Below, in pieces: positions 11,451 through 23,211 of a stretch of DNA of 64,000 bases. The stretch is from contig JFHB01000057.1 in assembly GCA_000729835.1 (NCBI GenBank), positions 62,001-126,000 on the forward strand, in the 5' to 3' direction. The position numbers and the translations under genes are program-made. Origin of the DNA: Atkinsonella hypoxylon (taxonomy: Eukaryota; Ascomycota; Sordariomycetes; Hypocreales; Clavicipitaceae). Positions within the stretch are counted from its first letter, which is position 1; every line of letters starts with the position of its first letter. The notes beneath the pieces are model-generated. The model did not search any database. It saw only the letters and a list, made by a program, of their open reading frames with translations, and had not been told where the DNA came from.

Positions 11451-13160
11451 TTACAGATGAGCTTGTGCCGCAGAACCAGCAACTTCGTCAGCCATGGCCC
11501 GACCAGCAGCCCGACCCGAGAATATGCATCCTCCCAGAAACGTGCCCTCGAGAGAATTGTAGCCATGTACACCCCCGCCTCCAAACCCAGCAACCTCACC
11601 GGCGGCGTAAAGCCCCGGAAACGGTGTTCCATCTGCTCGCATCACATTGCTCTGCAAGTTCGTCTCGATGCCTCCCAGCGTTTTGCGGGTGAGAAGGTTA
11701 AGTCGCACAGCGATCAACGGACCCTTGGACTTGTCGAGAATGCGATGCGGCTTCGCGACTCGGGATAATTTGTCAGGCCAGTAAGAGCGGCCATTGTTGA
11801 TGAGCACGGCTTGCGCGTCCTTGGAGTACACATTGTCAAATTGAGAGTCTCTCGTATCGACAACTTTCTTAATGGCCGCAAAATCTAATGCCGGGCCGCC
11901 GCGCTCTGAAGCCAGCTTGTTCATGCCGTCCACCAATTCTTCTAATGTGTCTTTGATAATGAAGTCTTTGCCGTGTTTCATGAAGTTTTGTACAGGGACA
12001 GAGCCTTTGCTGCTAAACATCCGTCCGAGAAGCTGCCAAATACTCTTGTTCGTGATGTCCGGATTCTGTTCTGACCCAGAAAGAGCAAACTCTTTTCCGA
12101 TAATGGCTTGATTGAGAATGAACCATGTATAGTCGTGCCCTGTGTGGCAAATGTGCCTCAATGTACCCAATGTGTCCGACCCGGGAAACAAATACGGTGG
12201 CAATCTCTTGCCTGTCGCATCAAGCCAGAGAGACGAAGGAGCTGGCAAAATGCGAATGCCATGATTTGGCCAGATGGGGTTCCAGTTGTGCAAACCCTCA
12301 GTGTAGTGCCACATTCGGTCTCGGTTGATAACGTTCGCCCCCGCAGCCTCCGAGATACCAATCATTCTTCCGTCAACGTGAGCTGGAACTCCGACAACAA
12401 AATTCTCCGGCACCTTGGGCCCAAGACGATCAATGGGCCAAGTCGATCTGACGGCCTCGACATTGCCGCCGATGCCACCAGACGACACTAGGATGGCGGA
12501 CCCGTGCAGCTCAAATGTGTCGATGACGGTGCGCGAAGACTTGATACCACGAGCCGAGTCATCCTCCTCCAAAATGCGTCCTTTGATTCCAATAGCTCTT
12601 CCGGTGTCCTCGTCTATAATCAGCTCATCCACGGCATGGCGATGCTTAAACTGAACGATTCCATCCTTGACAGCCTTCAAGACGGGTTCTTTGAAGATGC
12701 GTACTACCTCGGGTCCAGTACCCCAAGTGATATGGAACCTGGGCACGGAATTGCCGTGGCCGTCAGCTCTCCCATCACCCCTCTCAGCCCACCCAACGTT
12801 GAATAAAAAACCCAAACCTCGGGCTTTGACATAATCTTCCATTTCATCCGCGGCAAAATCGACAAATGCTTTGGCCCATTGCCTGGGCCAGTGATCCTCC
12901 TTCTCACGATCAAACTGGGCAGAGTTGAGCCAGTCTTGCATGGCGAGCTCACGGGAGTCCTTGATGCCTACACGCCTCTGCTCGGTTGAATTGACCAGGA
13001 ACAGGCCACCGAGTGACCAGAAAGCTTGACCTCCGATGTTGTGGACATTTTCCTGGTCGACAATAATGGTGGGGACTTTGCGCTTCGAGAGCTCAAATGC
13101 AGCTACCAAGCCAGCTAGGCCATGACCAACAATGATGACTGGTTTTGTTTCTTCTGACAT
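11451..13160 (-). CDS. FAD-binding dehydrogenase, KstD/fumarate-reductase-flavoprotein type
   Basis: A 569-residue intronless flavoprotein. The N-terminus is a dinucleotide-binding fold (VIIVGHGLAGLVAAFELS, residues about 8-25), and FAD contacts recur near the C-terminus in GLYAAGEVAGFGGGGVHG, followed by SLEGTFLGGCIFSGRAAG. The long insert with TWGTGPEVVRIF and HYTEGLHNWNPIWPNHGIR fits the putative FAD-binding dehydrogenase group best known in bacteria and related to 3-ketosteroid-1-dehydrogenase. The start has a good context and the length is typical. It probably oxidises a ring or enone-type substrate, but which one is unknown. It lies on the same strand as the flavocytochrome b2 upstream, about 1 kb away. 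The lack of introns beside multi-intron neighbours is compatible with a bacterial origin; this is inference only. Confidence 0.85.
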   Translation of the reverse strand: MSEETKPVIIVGHGLAGLVAAFELSKRKVPTIIVDQENVHNIGGQAFWSLGGLFLVNSTEQRRVGIKDSRELAMQDWLNSAQFDREKEDHWPRQWAKAFVDFAADEMEDYVKARGLGFLFNVGWAERGDGRADGHGNSVPRFHITWGTGPEVVRIFKEPVLKAVKDGIVQFKHRHAVDELIIDEDTGRAIGIKGRILEEDDSARGIKSSRTVIDTFELHGSAILVSSGGIGGNVEAVRSTWPIDRLGPKVPENFVVGVPAHVDGRMIGISEAAGANVINRDRMWHYTEGLHNWNPIWPNHGIRILPAPSSLWLDATGKRLPPYLFPGSDTLGTLRHICHTGHDYTWFILNQAIIGKEFALSGSEQNPDITNKSIWQLLGRMFSSKGSVPVQNFMKHGKDFIIKDTLEELVDGMNKLASERGGPALDFAAIKKVVDTRDSQFDNVYSKDAQAVLINNGRSYWPDKLSRVAKPHRILDKSKGPLIAVRLNLLTRKTLGGIETNLQSNVMRADGTPFPGLYAAGEVAGFGGGGVHGYNSLEGTFLGGCIFSGRAAGRAMADEVAGSAAQAHL

Positions 13161-14195
13161 GGTTTTCGACAGGACAGAGCGGCAGAAGAAGCAATCGACT
13201 AATGAACCTGCAATGTCTGTGGCTATTCTTCAAGATCAGGTTCGCTTTAAGTGCTGCTTCGTCGATGTTGCTAGCTCGGGTACTAGTACCTTCAGAAACT
13301 CAACCCCGGTCGAGAATCCGGGTCTAACGGCGTCGTGGCTTCGGGGTTTTGACTCGATAGCGATACAAAGTGCGGATTGACGGAACTCAGATGGGAGGTG
13401 GATACTGTGACCAGCGCTTCGATGGGCGACGTAACATCGAGCAAACGGTTGCATGGGTTGCATGGATGAGCGAGCACTCAAACTCCCGGGAACAGCGGGC
13501 TTGAATGCTGATTAGGTCTGCATTGGCCCACATGAGGCCATTGAAATTGGTCCAATTTGGGGCGTACGGGGGACTCCAGAGTGCCTGAGTACTGGCATGC
13601 CACGATGCCTCCCGAGTCCCGAGTGTTCAATGTTACGGTTGAAGTGGCAGTAACTAAATTATGCACCTTCCTACCTGGTACAGCTGCCACATCGCTTTCC
13701 CCACATCGTCGCTCTCCTGCTGCTAAATCCAAGATAGAATTTAACACTAGCGCCTACGCCAACAAGACCATAGCAGCGTACAAGAGTTAAACAAAGCTCT
13801 TATCAATAATAATTTTTCGCTATAAGAAAGTTCTAGATTAAGTAAATCATTAAGCTCTGTACAAAAGGCAAGCCCTCAATTAGTTCATATCTTCTGACGA
13901 CCTTAACCATCTTAGCTGGGTATCGCATTATGGCTGGACTCGATATGAGTCTCTGCTCCTCGAATTGGGCTTATATCATTCTGAAATGGCAGCATGCCAC
14001 AAAAGGGGGCCTTTTCTCCCTCGAATCCCCTTCGTACAGCCTTGCATTGGACCTGAAATCTCGGTTTGGGACTCGCCAGAGAAATAAGTAAATAAATTCC
14101 GAGAGGCTTCTATCGAGGTCCATCAGTCGGAATTCTATAGGCTTCTGTGTCAGTGTGAGAGCTAATTAACAACTCGTCGATCACAATTCAAAACA
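13161..14195. other. Intergenic, promoter of the KstD-like gene
   Basis: About 1 kb holding the promoter of the flavoprotein gene and the 3' flank of flavocytochrome b2. The stretch 13795-13860 is AT-rich. No gene is supported. Confidence 0.4.
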
Positions 14196-15786
14196 TTATA
14201 TTTTTGACCGCAGTCGTGCAGTACTTCTGGCATATGGATGTGAACGTGGAGGAACAAGGGCATCTACAGCAGAAGTATTTACAAAGTCAGCGCTTGCATC
14301 TTGAAAAAGGTCCGTCATGCCGCACAAACGCATCGCCGTCTCTATCTCGTCCCTCAGCACTTTCACGCAAAGATATTAGCTTCTCTGTCATAAGGGGACG
14401 AATGTAATCCATGAAGAATCTTACCGTGCACGGCGTGTTCAACCCCAGTTACTCCATAGTTGACGGCGTACATGAATGGCCTCCCCATCCCGACTGCTGA
14501 TGCCCCAAGGCATACGGCTTTGACCACATCGGACCCCCTTCGAAAACCACCGTCAATGAGTACAGCCACAGAAGAAAAGACTTCGGGACAGTTCCTGTGT
14601 AGTTCGAGGAGAGTAATTATTGAAGGCTGTGCTGTGTCCGCTGCCCTTCCACCATGGTTGCTGATAACTATCCCTTGGCAACCGTGCTTCATCGCCGTGA
14701 CTGCATCTTCCCACCTCTGGATACCCTTCACGACAATAGGGAGACTTGTGTGAGTTCGCAACCAGCCTAGGTCATTCCACGAAAGAGAGGGGTCAATGAA
14801 GGTACCGGATTTGCGAGCCAGACCAGCCCCTTTCGTGTCTTGAACAGCTGCCACCTGCTTCTCAACATCCCCGATCGGTTTTACCCTCTCATCGTCTTCC
14901 CTCTTTGAAACTACGGGAAGGTCAACAGTAACAAATATTGCCTTGACTTTACCTGAGCGGGTGATTTGACGAAGGAGATATTCAGTATTTTCCCTCTTTT
15001 TGTCAACATAAAGCTGGAAGAAGGCATGCTGCGGTGTGACTTCTAAAATTTCCGCATGAGGGAACGAGGCGGATGTAGAGATACAATGAATAATACCGGA
15101 TGGCCCCGCAGCTCGTGCCAAAGCCAATTCTCCCTCTTCCCCAGCCAGACGTGCTGTACCGGTTGGGGAAATAAACAAAGGCAAGTCCAACTTGCATCCG
15201 AAAAGTGTGGATCGGGCAGTCACTTGGCTCACGTCCCGCATCACAGATGGTCGAAGCCATATCTGTCTCAGAGTACTCGCATTTATATCCCTCGTGATGT
15301 TATCATTTGATGCTCCGTTGATATAGGCCCATGCTTTTTCTGTCAAGGTGCCCCTAGCTGCTGCTTCGAAGTCATACATGTTGATGATGTCTTGCAGCGG
15401 CGGTCTGGCGTTCGCTTCTTTAGATTTGCTTTCCTCCACGTTTTCGTTCATTGACGTTGTAGTCGTTGATGAGCCAAGAGTACCCATATGGTAATTTGCA
15501 TCCAAGGATGAACGTATTAAAGATGGGGCGTGGAAATAATTGTACACAGCAGTTGCATCTCTGCCAGCGTACTGGTAAATTACTAGAGCAGATGTCAATC
15601 GACTTTGCACATTGATTGCAAGCGCATGTGCTTTTGGTCCTTGTCCCATCTTGACTTACTCCCTGCGCCCCCGGGATGTGAAGGCGCAAATTTGGTTATG
15701 TCGTAGACATGGCCATGAACCACAAGCCAGACGTCTTCAGGCCGATCATGCAGCAGCACCTCTGCCATAGGAATACTTGGCGACAT
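14196..15786 (-). CDS. Flavocytochrome b2-type FMN-dependent alpha-hydroxy acid dehydrogenase
   Basis: Likely oxidises L-lactate or a related 2-hydroxy acid and passes electrons to cytochrome c. Three exons over introns 15583-15659 and 14360-14424 give 482 residues. The N-terminal cytochrome b5-like domain has the heme ligand motif HPGGAG and a second ligand in FHAPSLI. After a linker rich in S/T comes the FMN barrel: VTVDLPVVSKREDDER, VVKGIQRWEDA, the catalytic SNHGGR (His plus substrate-binding Arg), DGGFRRGSDV and GRPFMYA. The C-terminal exon adds LRDEIETAMRLCGMTDL, the conserved last helix, so the protein is complete. An upstream in-frame ATG (15855) would add 23 residues and might supply a targeting signal. 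The gene diverges from CAO1 over 607 bp. FMN-loop residues differ slightly from yeast Cyb2 (AYINGASND for the usual AYYSSG-type), so substrate may not be lactate. Confidence 0.88.
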
Positions 15787-16393
15787 AATTCGTCTGCTTT
15801 CATAAAATCTTTTAGCAAGAGAATCAATGCCGTGTGCGCTCAAATGAATATACACGTCTTTTTGACTTCTGAATAGACTTGATATGGCATTAATGAAATC
15901 TGGTCAGACGTAAGTCATGCTTGCGCCCACAACAGGCTGGGGCATGAAATTGAATCGTCGTCGTGCTAGAGACTATATTGCGGGGGTTGAGACTGGGGCG
16001 AACTTGGGGCTCAAGATGAATAAAATAATGCAGCCAATTTTTGTGCACCCGGCCCACATGCAGAATCTCACAGGTGTACGTCCGTATTTGTGCGAGTGTT
16101 AACTATTCATTAACAGCACAGTGACGGTAGAATATTGATGTCGCTAGTTCACACTGTTCTCATGCACATGCTGCGCATCTACCATTACCTAGGTAATTAA
16201 CATTAGCGTCAATTGTTTAAACAGATCAAGGACCTAGGTATGTATACCTCATGGAACTTACATCTCTGCGCTCTCTACACACACTGTGGTCTTTATGTCC
16301 AAGAACAATGTGCCGTATCCATCTAACAAGTCATAATTGCTCAATGAAAACTACATACAACACTTGCCCTTTCTAATTCAAGTTTCATCCAAT
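15787..16393. promoter_or_regulatory. Divergent promoter region of flavocytochrome b2 and CAO1
   Basis: The two oxidases are transcribed away from each other from this 607 bp segment. It carries two CCTAGGTA motifs, near 16188 and 16233, about 45 bp apart and flanking an AT-rich block. This arrangement would let one set of sites serve both genes. No specific factor site can be named. Confidence 0.5.
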
Positions 16394-18501
16394 ATGCCTC
16401 CGTCAATTCATCCATTTGACCCTCTTGGCCCAGAGGAAATCGCACAGGTGGTGGAGCATCTTGAGTCCTTCAACAGCTGGCAACATGTCTGACAGAACAG
16501 CAGGCAGCGAAAATTGTTCAAGATGATTTTCCCGGTAACACGTTGAACTTCCGCTTCATCACACTGCAGGAGCCGCCTAAGAATGAAATGGTTCTCTATC
16601 TGGAGAACGAAATTCAAAATGTCCGGCCTGCAAGAACAGCTCGCGTTCAAATTATCGTTGACGAATACAGCCCTTCAAGCACCCTTCAAGAGATAATTGT
16701 CGACCTTGATAAGAACTCCATTGTTAAGCGGATCCCGCTCAAAGGAAAGCATTCATTCATCGATGCAAACTATATGAAAGCTGTTGAAAAGGCGTGTCTT
16801 GCCGATGAGCGGGTGCAGGAGGAGATTAAGCGCCTTTCTCTTCCCGCAGGCAGCACTGTGTGTGTCGAGCCTTGGGCTTATGCCACCGATGGCATGAACG
16901 ATATGACGCAGCGAATATCGATGGTATGTCACTATGGTCCCTGTACAAAGCGCCAGACCTATTTTTGTCTAACGTGACCTTGCTAGTGTTGGTTCTATCT
17001 CCGGCTTGTTGATCACCCAGATGCGAATTACTATGCATACCCGTTGTCCCTCTGCGCAGAGATATCTGAGCAGCTGCAGGTGACAAAGGTTTATCATCTG
17101 CCCTCGGCAGCGAATGAGACAATACACAAGCAGCCGCAGCCGTTTGACTCACGTAAAGTGCATTCCCCATTGACGAGTGAGTACCATCCCAGTTTGCGAC
17201 CAGCGGCAAGATCGACAACCAGACCATACCAAATTAGCCAACCTGAAGGGCCCTCCTTTACATCTCATGGGAACAGAATGTCCTGGGAGAAATGGACGTT
17301 CCACATAGGCTTCAATCATCGCGAAGGCTTGACGCTGCACGATATACGGTATGATGGTCGAAGTCTGTTCTACCGACTATCTCTTTCCGAGATGTTTGTC
17401 CCGTACGGAGACCCTAGAGCACCATTCCCACGCAAAGGTGCCTTTGACCTGGGCAATGACGGCGCTGGTGTCAACGCCAATAATCTGCGTCTGGGATGTG
17501 ATTGTCTTGGCCACATTAAATACTTTGATGCTTGGCACAACACCAGCTCCGGGGAGCCATTGAAGATGCCCAACGTGGTGTGCTGTCATGAACAAGATGA
17601 TGGCATTCTATGGAAGCACACCAACTTTCGTACGCAGAATGCCGTCGTGACCCGCTCACGAATCCTAGTTTTACAAACCATAATCACGGTCACGAATTAT
17701 GAGTACATTTTTGCCTTTCAATTTGGGCAGGATGCATCGATTCACTACGAGGTGCGTGCAACGGGCATCCTGTCGACTGCGCCAATCCACCTTGGTGCAA
17801 CGGTTCCGTACGGAACGCTCGTCGCCCCGGGCGTGATGGCGCCGTACCACCAACATCTCTTCTGTCTGCGTATTGATCCGTCAGTCGACGGGCACCGTAA
17901 CTCACTACTGGTCGAGGAATCTCACGCTCTTGCGCACAACGCCGCAGATGTCCATAACCCATTCGGGGTAGGCTACACCACTACTTCTACTGTCATCGAG
18001 TCTGAGCAAGGCCTGGATCTCGACTTTATCAAGAATCGGGTCTTTAAAATCATTAACGAACACAGAATTAATGGCATTACCCAGACCCCTGTTGGCTTCA
18101 AGCTTGTTCCAAGTTATAGTCAACTGCTCCTTGCGCATCAAGATTCCTACCATGCCAGGCGTTCCGAGTTCGCAAAGCACGCGTTGTGGGTTACACGGCA
18201 TAGTGACGAGGAAATGTTCCCGGCAGGCCGTTATACGATGCAGTCTGCGGGCGGAGAGGGCCTTGCATCCATGATCGAATCGCGCAAGGCCGATGCTGCG
18301 GCCGATTCGAGCGTGAGAGATCAAGACATTGTCATTTGGCACACGTTTGGTTCCACCCATAATCCACGGATTGAAGACTGGCCTGTCATGCCTTCTGAAA
18401 AGATGATCGTTGGTCTCAAGCCCGTGAACTTTTTCGATTGTAACCCATCCCTAGATGTAGCGGTATCGACGCAGCAAGTAAACAACAGTACTCTAGTGTA
18501 G
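16394..18501 (+). CDS. Copper amine oxidase (CAO1), no peroxisomal tail
   Basis: Oxidises primary amines to aldehydes, releasing ammonia and H2O2. Three exons over introns 16448-16500 and 16924-16986 give 663 residues. The first exon codes only 18 residues; its intron donor is a weak GTGGTG, so it could shift by three bases. The topaquinone precursor tyrosine is in VTNYEY (about Y397), the catalytic base in AFDLGNDGAG (about D313), and the copper histidines in YHQHLF (H447, H449) and GSTHNPRIEDWP (about H617). All required residues are present. The loop after the catalytic Asp reads GND where the second oxidase in this window reads GEY. The C-terminus (NNSTLV) lacks a PTS1, so it may be cytosolic. 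It shares a promoter region with flavocytochrome b2. Confidence 0.92.
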
Positions 18502-21500
18502 AATCGAAATACAACGTGGCATGAATTATTCCATCATTGACCAGGAGAGTCAGTGAATAGTCAAGTAAATCATAGGGCATGATTGATCAATTTTGCTGCT
18601 GCTTGATTCAAGGTCTGGATACCAGGCGCAAGGCTACGCCATATGCAGTCAATCGAATAAGCATCAGCATACAGCCGGTGATTAGGTCTTATTTCCTCCT
18701 ACTCAAAGTTTATACGGAGCATCTAAGTCACAAATATCTCTAAGCGAAGAGTAAATGATGTATATTTGGGAAATGGTTTGATTGGAGTAGCTTCACATTG
18801 AAATTACAATTACTCAAGCTCGAGGCGAAGTCTAGCCGACTCAACCCTAGGTCGAGCGCGTTTCACCAGTTAGTCAACCAACAAGTACTTTAGCGATACG
18901 AATGAGTGGATATGAACGACTACAATCGTTTAAGACGTAATTTTGTCAGCCTTGGATAGCTCGCCGATCACATGTATGATTCTCACCCTGAGCCAGAATG
19001 CACTGGATCGATATATTATCTACTACCAATTGATCGAGACATTACCCGTGCCGCTTCGGTCCGTCGGCCGAGTAGCACTACCGGGGCGAGTTCCGACAGA
19101 GGTTACATTCTTACGCCAGGCACATATTGCATCCCCTTGGCAGTAAAGTCTTAGACATCTCGTAAACCCACTCCTGTTGTTCCGTTACATGGTAGCTACC
19201 TCTCAATGACACCAACTCTGGATATGTCTTGTACCCTTTCGTACGTCAGAGGATGTCTTGGAAGTCTGTCATACTGTTGATCTCGTTAACTTGAGTATCC
19301 CGACTCAGCCTAGCTCATTCGTCCTTGCCCCTGCCCGTGACCTCCTGGAGGCCTTGGGCCTGCTAAAGGGATGATCAAGCCTTACAAGTAAAACCTCGGC
19401 AATCTGGTATTCAGTGCTACAATAACCAGTATCACAGTTCAATTAAACCCAAACATCTGAGAAAGGAATAAGTTGTCAGAATTAGATGGGCGTGAGAACT
19501 AGACTCTTTGAAACTAAGCATTTGTTTGATAACTATTTGACATTCAACATGTAGTCTTTCACTTTAGTAGATCACCTCTAACCAAGGACATCATCACGTG
19601 CTTCCTAAGGCTACAACTTTGGTGGCAGAATATGAAACACAGGGTGAAGAGAGGAGACAATGCTGCATGTTTTGCAACTTTTGTGAGCTGTGTTTTGGGG
19701 CAGGCTGGATGACACGCAAAGAGTGGAATAACCCTACCCCGATATCCAGATCTTGATACCACAACAGCTGTCTACGCTTGGCTTGGCAAATTGAATTCTA
19801 CCGGGTGGCGGTACTCATGACCAGCTTCAACAGCTGCTGCTGCAGTTACTAGTGAGAACTTCCCTTCCGATAGTCCAACTTGTTTCTCTCTAACGTAAAC
19901 TGCAGATGTCCAACCTAGAGAAGAGGCGCAGGAAATGGCAGAGCTGGCGGAGAATTGCTTCTGGTCTGGCACGTCTCCATTCTGTGCTGGATCATGCCCT
20001 CCTGGGTATTTGGACAAGAGAACGAGCGGATGTGGTGATGGGGCATGCTGCTGGACCGGATACAAGAAGAAGTGCTGCCTGCCTTAAGTTCAGCCTTGGT
20101 GTTATAGGAGCGATACAGCAATCGTTGCGTTTCTCGCAGTAGAGAACTAGTGCGGTGTCTCAGACGGGTAATGTGATTTGTAACCCCATCTGGTCTATGT
20201 TTCCAGCCATGGGTCGTCGGCTGGATATACTACACTTCAATTTTATATTCTACGCTTGAGAAAAAGCTTCTTGTGTCATCATCTCAGCCATCAAGTCCTC
20301 TTCAGCAGAGGTACACTTTGCTTTCTAGGGTTACATTTTATAGCAGCCCGTCATTAGTTGATTGTATCTGTTTGATAAGATTGGTCACTATCTCTGTGCC
20401 GTGACAAGCTTCCTGAGTTGGTGGCAAAACTCTCCTATTACATGCTTCGATGTGAACTGTAGGCGGCCATCCACTAAGGTCTCAAGTGTATCTAGGAGTC
20501 GAGATGGTACCGCTTTGAGCTGTATATAAGGAACGGCCTAGACTCTCTTTCATCTGTCAGGTCAAACAAGGATTCTTCTGACGTCGGTCGATATCCGTGG
20601 TGTCGTGCTCAAACATCCCTAGCTTTTAACATTTAAAAGAGTGGTATAACGAGTGCTTGTTAATATATAATAGCTAATTTGTGTGGGAGGGCGTGGGAAA
20701 AACTATGTGTGCGGATCATTTTTTGTCGACGTCAGTAGAGTAACAGCTTTCTTTTACTCATCCATCACCAAAAATGCAGCACTCATCAGTTCCACAGGTT
20801 TTTACAACGATGTATCATGCTAAGAGCGCTAAGTAGAGTTACTCGATTATCCCGTCAGGCAACGAGCAGGAAGCAAGCAGCAAGGAACAGCCAGTCCTTG
20901 ATTAAACTCTCGTTGATCACTTCTACTGTGCAAATAGCTCGTATATGGAAGTAGCGAATCCGACATCACCATGTCCGATGCGCAAATCTCGGTTTACCAG
21001 TTAAAGAAGAAAGGGAAAGCCGACGCAGATGGGCGGAGGAAATACCTTGGAGCTCGCTTTCATGGTGTCTTCAATCATTTCGGAAAAAATGACGTCTAGG
21101 TTTCCAAGATGGACTCCACGATCCGAATATTCTTCCGCGAGAATCGTCCCCGCAAACTATTGTGACCTTCACCCTCTGTGACGGATAAACTAGACTTAAA
21201 CCAGTCCGCAACATCTCCAACTATAGTTTCAGTGAAAAAAGTAATTTATCGAAAAGCTTCGCCAAGTTCGATAGCACCATCCTGCTGGGGCCCAAAGTCA
21301 TTTGCCGATTCGATTGTTCCTGGAAGACCAGCTATAGTTCGATGAGAGGTGCATGTGATGCATGAAGCAGTTTGCACGCCAGGGAGATGGATTCGCCGAG
21401 ATTCAGGTGTCGGTCAGGCATGACATTGACGGTGAGGAAGCATTTCGTGCGTTGACCCTGTCCGTAGAAAAGGTCTTTTTCAGATCTTGGAGATAATGCT

Positions 21501-23211
21501 ATCCAGTCGGCCTAGTGCATTCTAGGACAGTGACCAGTTGAAGCTGATCCGATACCCGTGCCTGATCGCGGCTCGGCGACGAGTCCAGACATTTGAGCTC
21601 TGCGTTGATGATCTGGTGCTTCTCAGATTTTGATCGCTTGAATTCATGCTTATAGCAGTTCAGGCAAAGATGAAGTAACTAGTTTCACGTGAGTTTGGGC
21701 TGACGTTGACTTAGGAATGCAAGGCCTTGCTTAGCGCGACATAATTCGTATTAGATAATATTCCTTACTAACGTCACAGTCGGCATGAACGTACAGCAGC
21801 GACTAAGCCTAAAATGGAAGATGTACTTCAACGCCTAGTTTTTCTCTAATGCGCACGCTAGGTACCTAGGTTAGGTAGGTACTTAAGCACATTTTTATAC
21901 CATAATTCCTTTCAGAATGCGCTACCAAAATACAGAAAGTATCTCTATATAATGTTTTTACTTTGGAATTACTTCTTACAGTTAATTGGGATACGTGTTT
22001 TCTTAATAAGTTGTTCCTTGTAGTCTTGGGGAATGTAATTGTGTTACTATTGTGCCTAACCGCGTGCGCGTGAGGCCTAGAAAGGAGAAATTGCGGCAGG
22101 TACTGTACAGTGGGTGGGTGTGGTGTACCTCTTCCCGTTTTGGGCCTAGTTGCTGCTGTGCGTTCAAAAATCCGTTGCTGGGGTTCAATTGCTCCTCCAG
22201 TCACACACATTAACTAATCCATGGGTTGAAGGGCTCGAGCCTCGTTATTTACACAGTGATAGCGCATTTGTCTGACACGCGTTAATACTTCCATCATTGG
22301 ATCTGGCCCAGCCGTCAAACATCGCATAACTCCTCCAAGACGAGTGCTCTTCTCAACTGCAGGTAGATCTTGCGTGCTTAGATCGCCCCCTCGGCCAGCG
22401 TCATGGCGGCATATACGGAGAATCTATCGAGCAAAAGAAAATTGGTACCAGGGCGTTCTCATACGATCAACAATCAACCCGTCGTCGTCAGCTGTGTCGT
22501 CCGTCAGTGCTGACTTCCGTGATATCACATGCGCAAAGCCCGGCCCTTGAACAGGTTGGGACAAGGAGGGGACGGGGATGGAGCGGACAAAGGAATCACT
22601 TCGAGGTCCGGCGAAGCGAACCCACTGACCGTCCGTAAAAGTTTTTTACTTTAACAAGCACGCTAACGTTACTCTCTGTCTGGGCCACCTGATAATGTCC
22701 TTCTCCACTTTTCCCCCATCCCAAAGGGATCCACCAGCAAATCGCATCTAGAGGATGCAGGGCCCTTATACCAAAGGCGGCGGCTGTGGCACCATCTCTT
22801 CTAGTTCACATGCTGGCAATCGAACTGTCTGTTACGGAGTACGGAATACGACCCAAGAGACCGAAGGGAAGGCTCCATATAATTCGAATGGTCTTCATCG
22901 AGGCACATGCCGAGGCCTGCGGCAACAGGTGGCGAGCCACAGTGAACATGTCCGAGGTGCGCATTGCGCATTTGCGGACTAAAAATTCCCAGCTATGCCG
23001 TTGATTCTGGATGTAGTTTTATGCGATTTTTTTCCCTCTCTTGCCTCTTGCCATCTCGTCTACCTCAGTCACTTACTCACTGTCAGTCTGTAGTGGTGGC
23101 CAACAGATCTCTCATACTAGGTAACATTCGAATCCGACCTCCTGCTAGACCGGTTAACATCTGCGTCTTACCAAAATCACTGCGAATTCGCATATCTGTC
23201 GCCTTTCAACC
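18502..23211. other. 4.7 kb gene desert
   Basis: No gene recognised. A 42-codon frame with a good start context begins at 20971, followed by frames broken by stops, which may be a decayed gene, but no family is recognisable. A TAGGTACCT-like cluster lies at about 21858-21886. The last 500 bases are pyrimidine-rich and should be the promoter and leader of the flavin monooxygenase. Confidence 0.4.

Noticed and set aside
16448..16500. CAO1 starting at an ATG in the second exon
   Set aside because: The upstream 18-residue exon (HPFDPLGPEEIAQ) matches the conserved CAO N-terminus, and a CTGAC branch site supports the intron.
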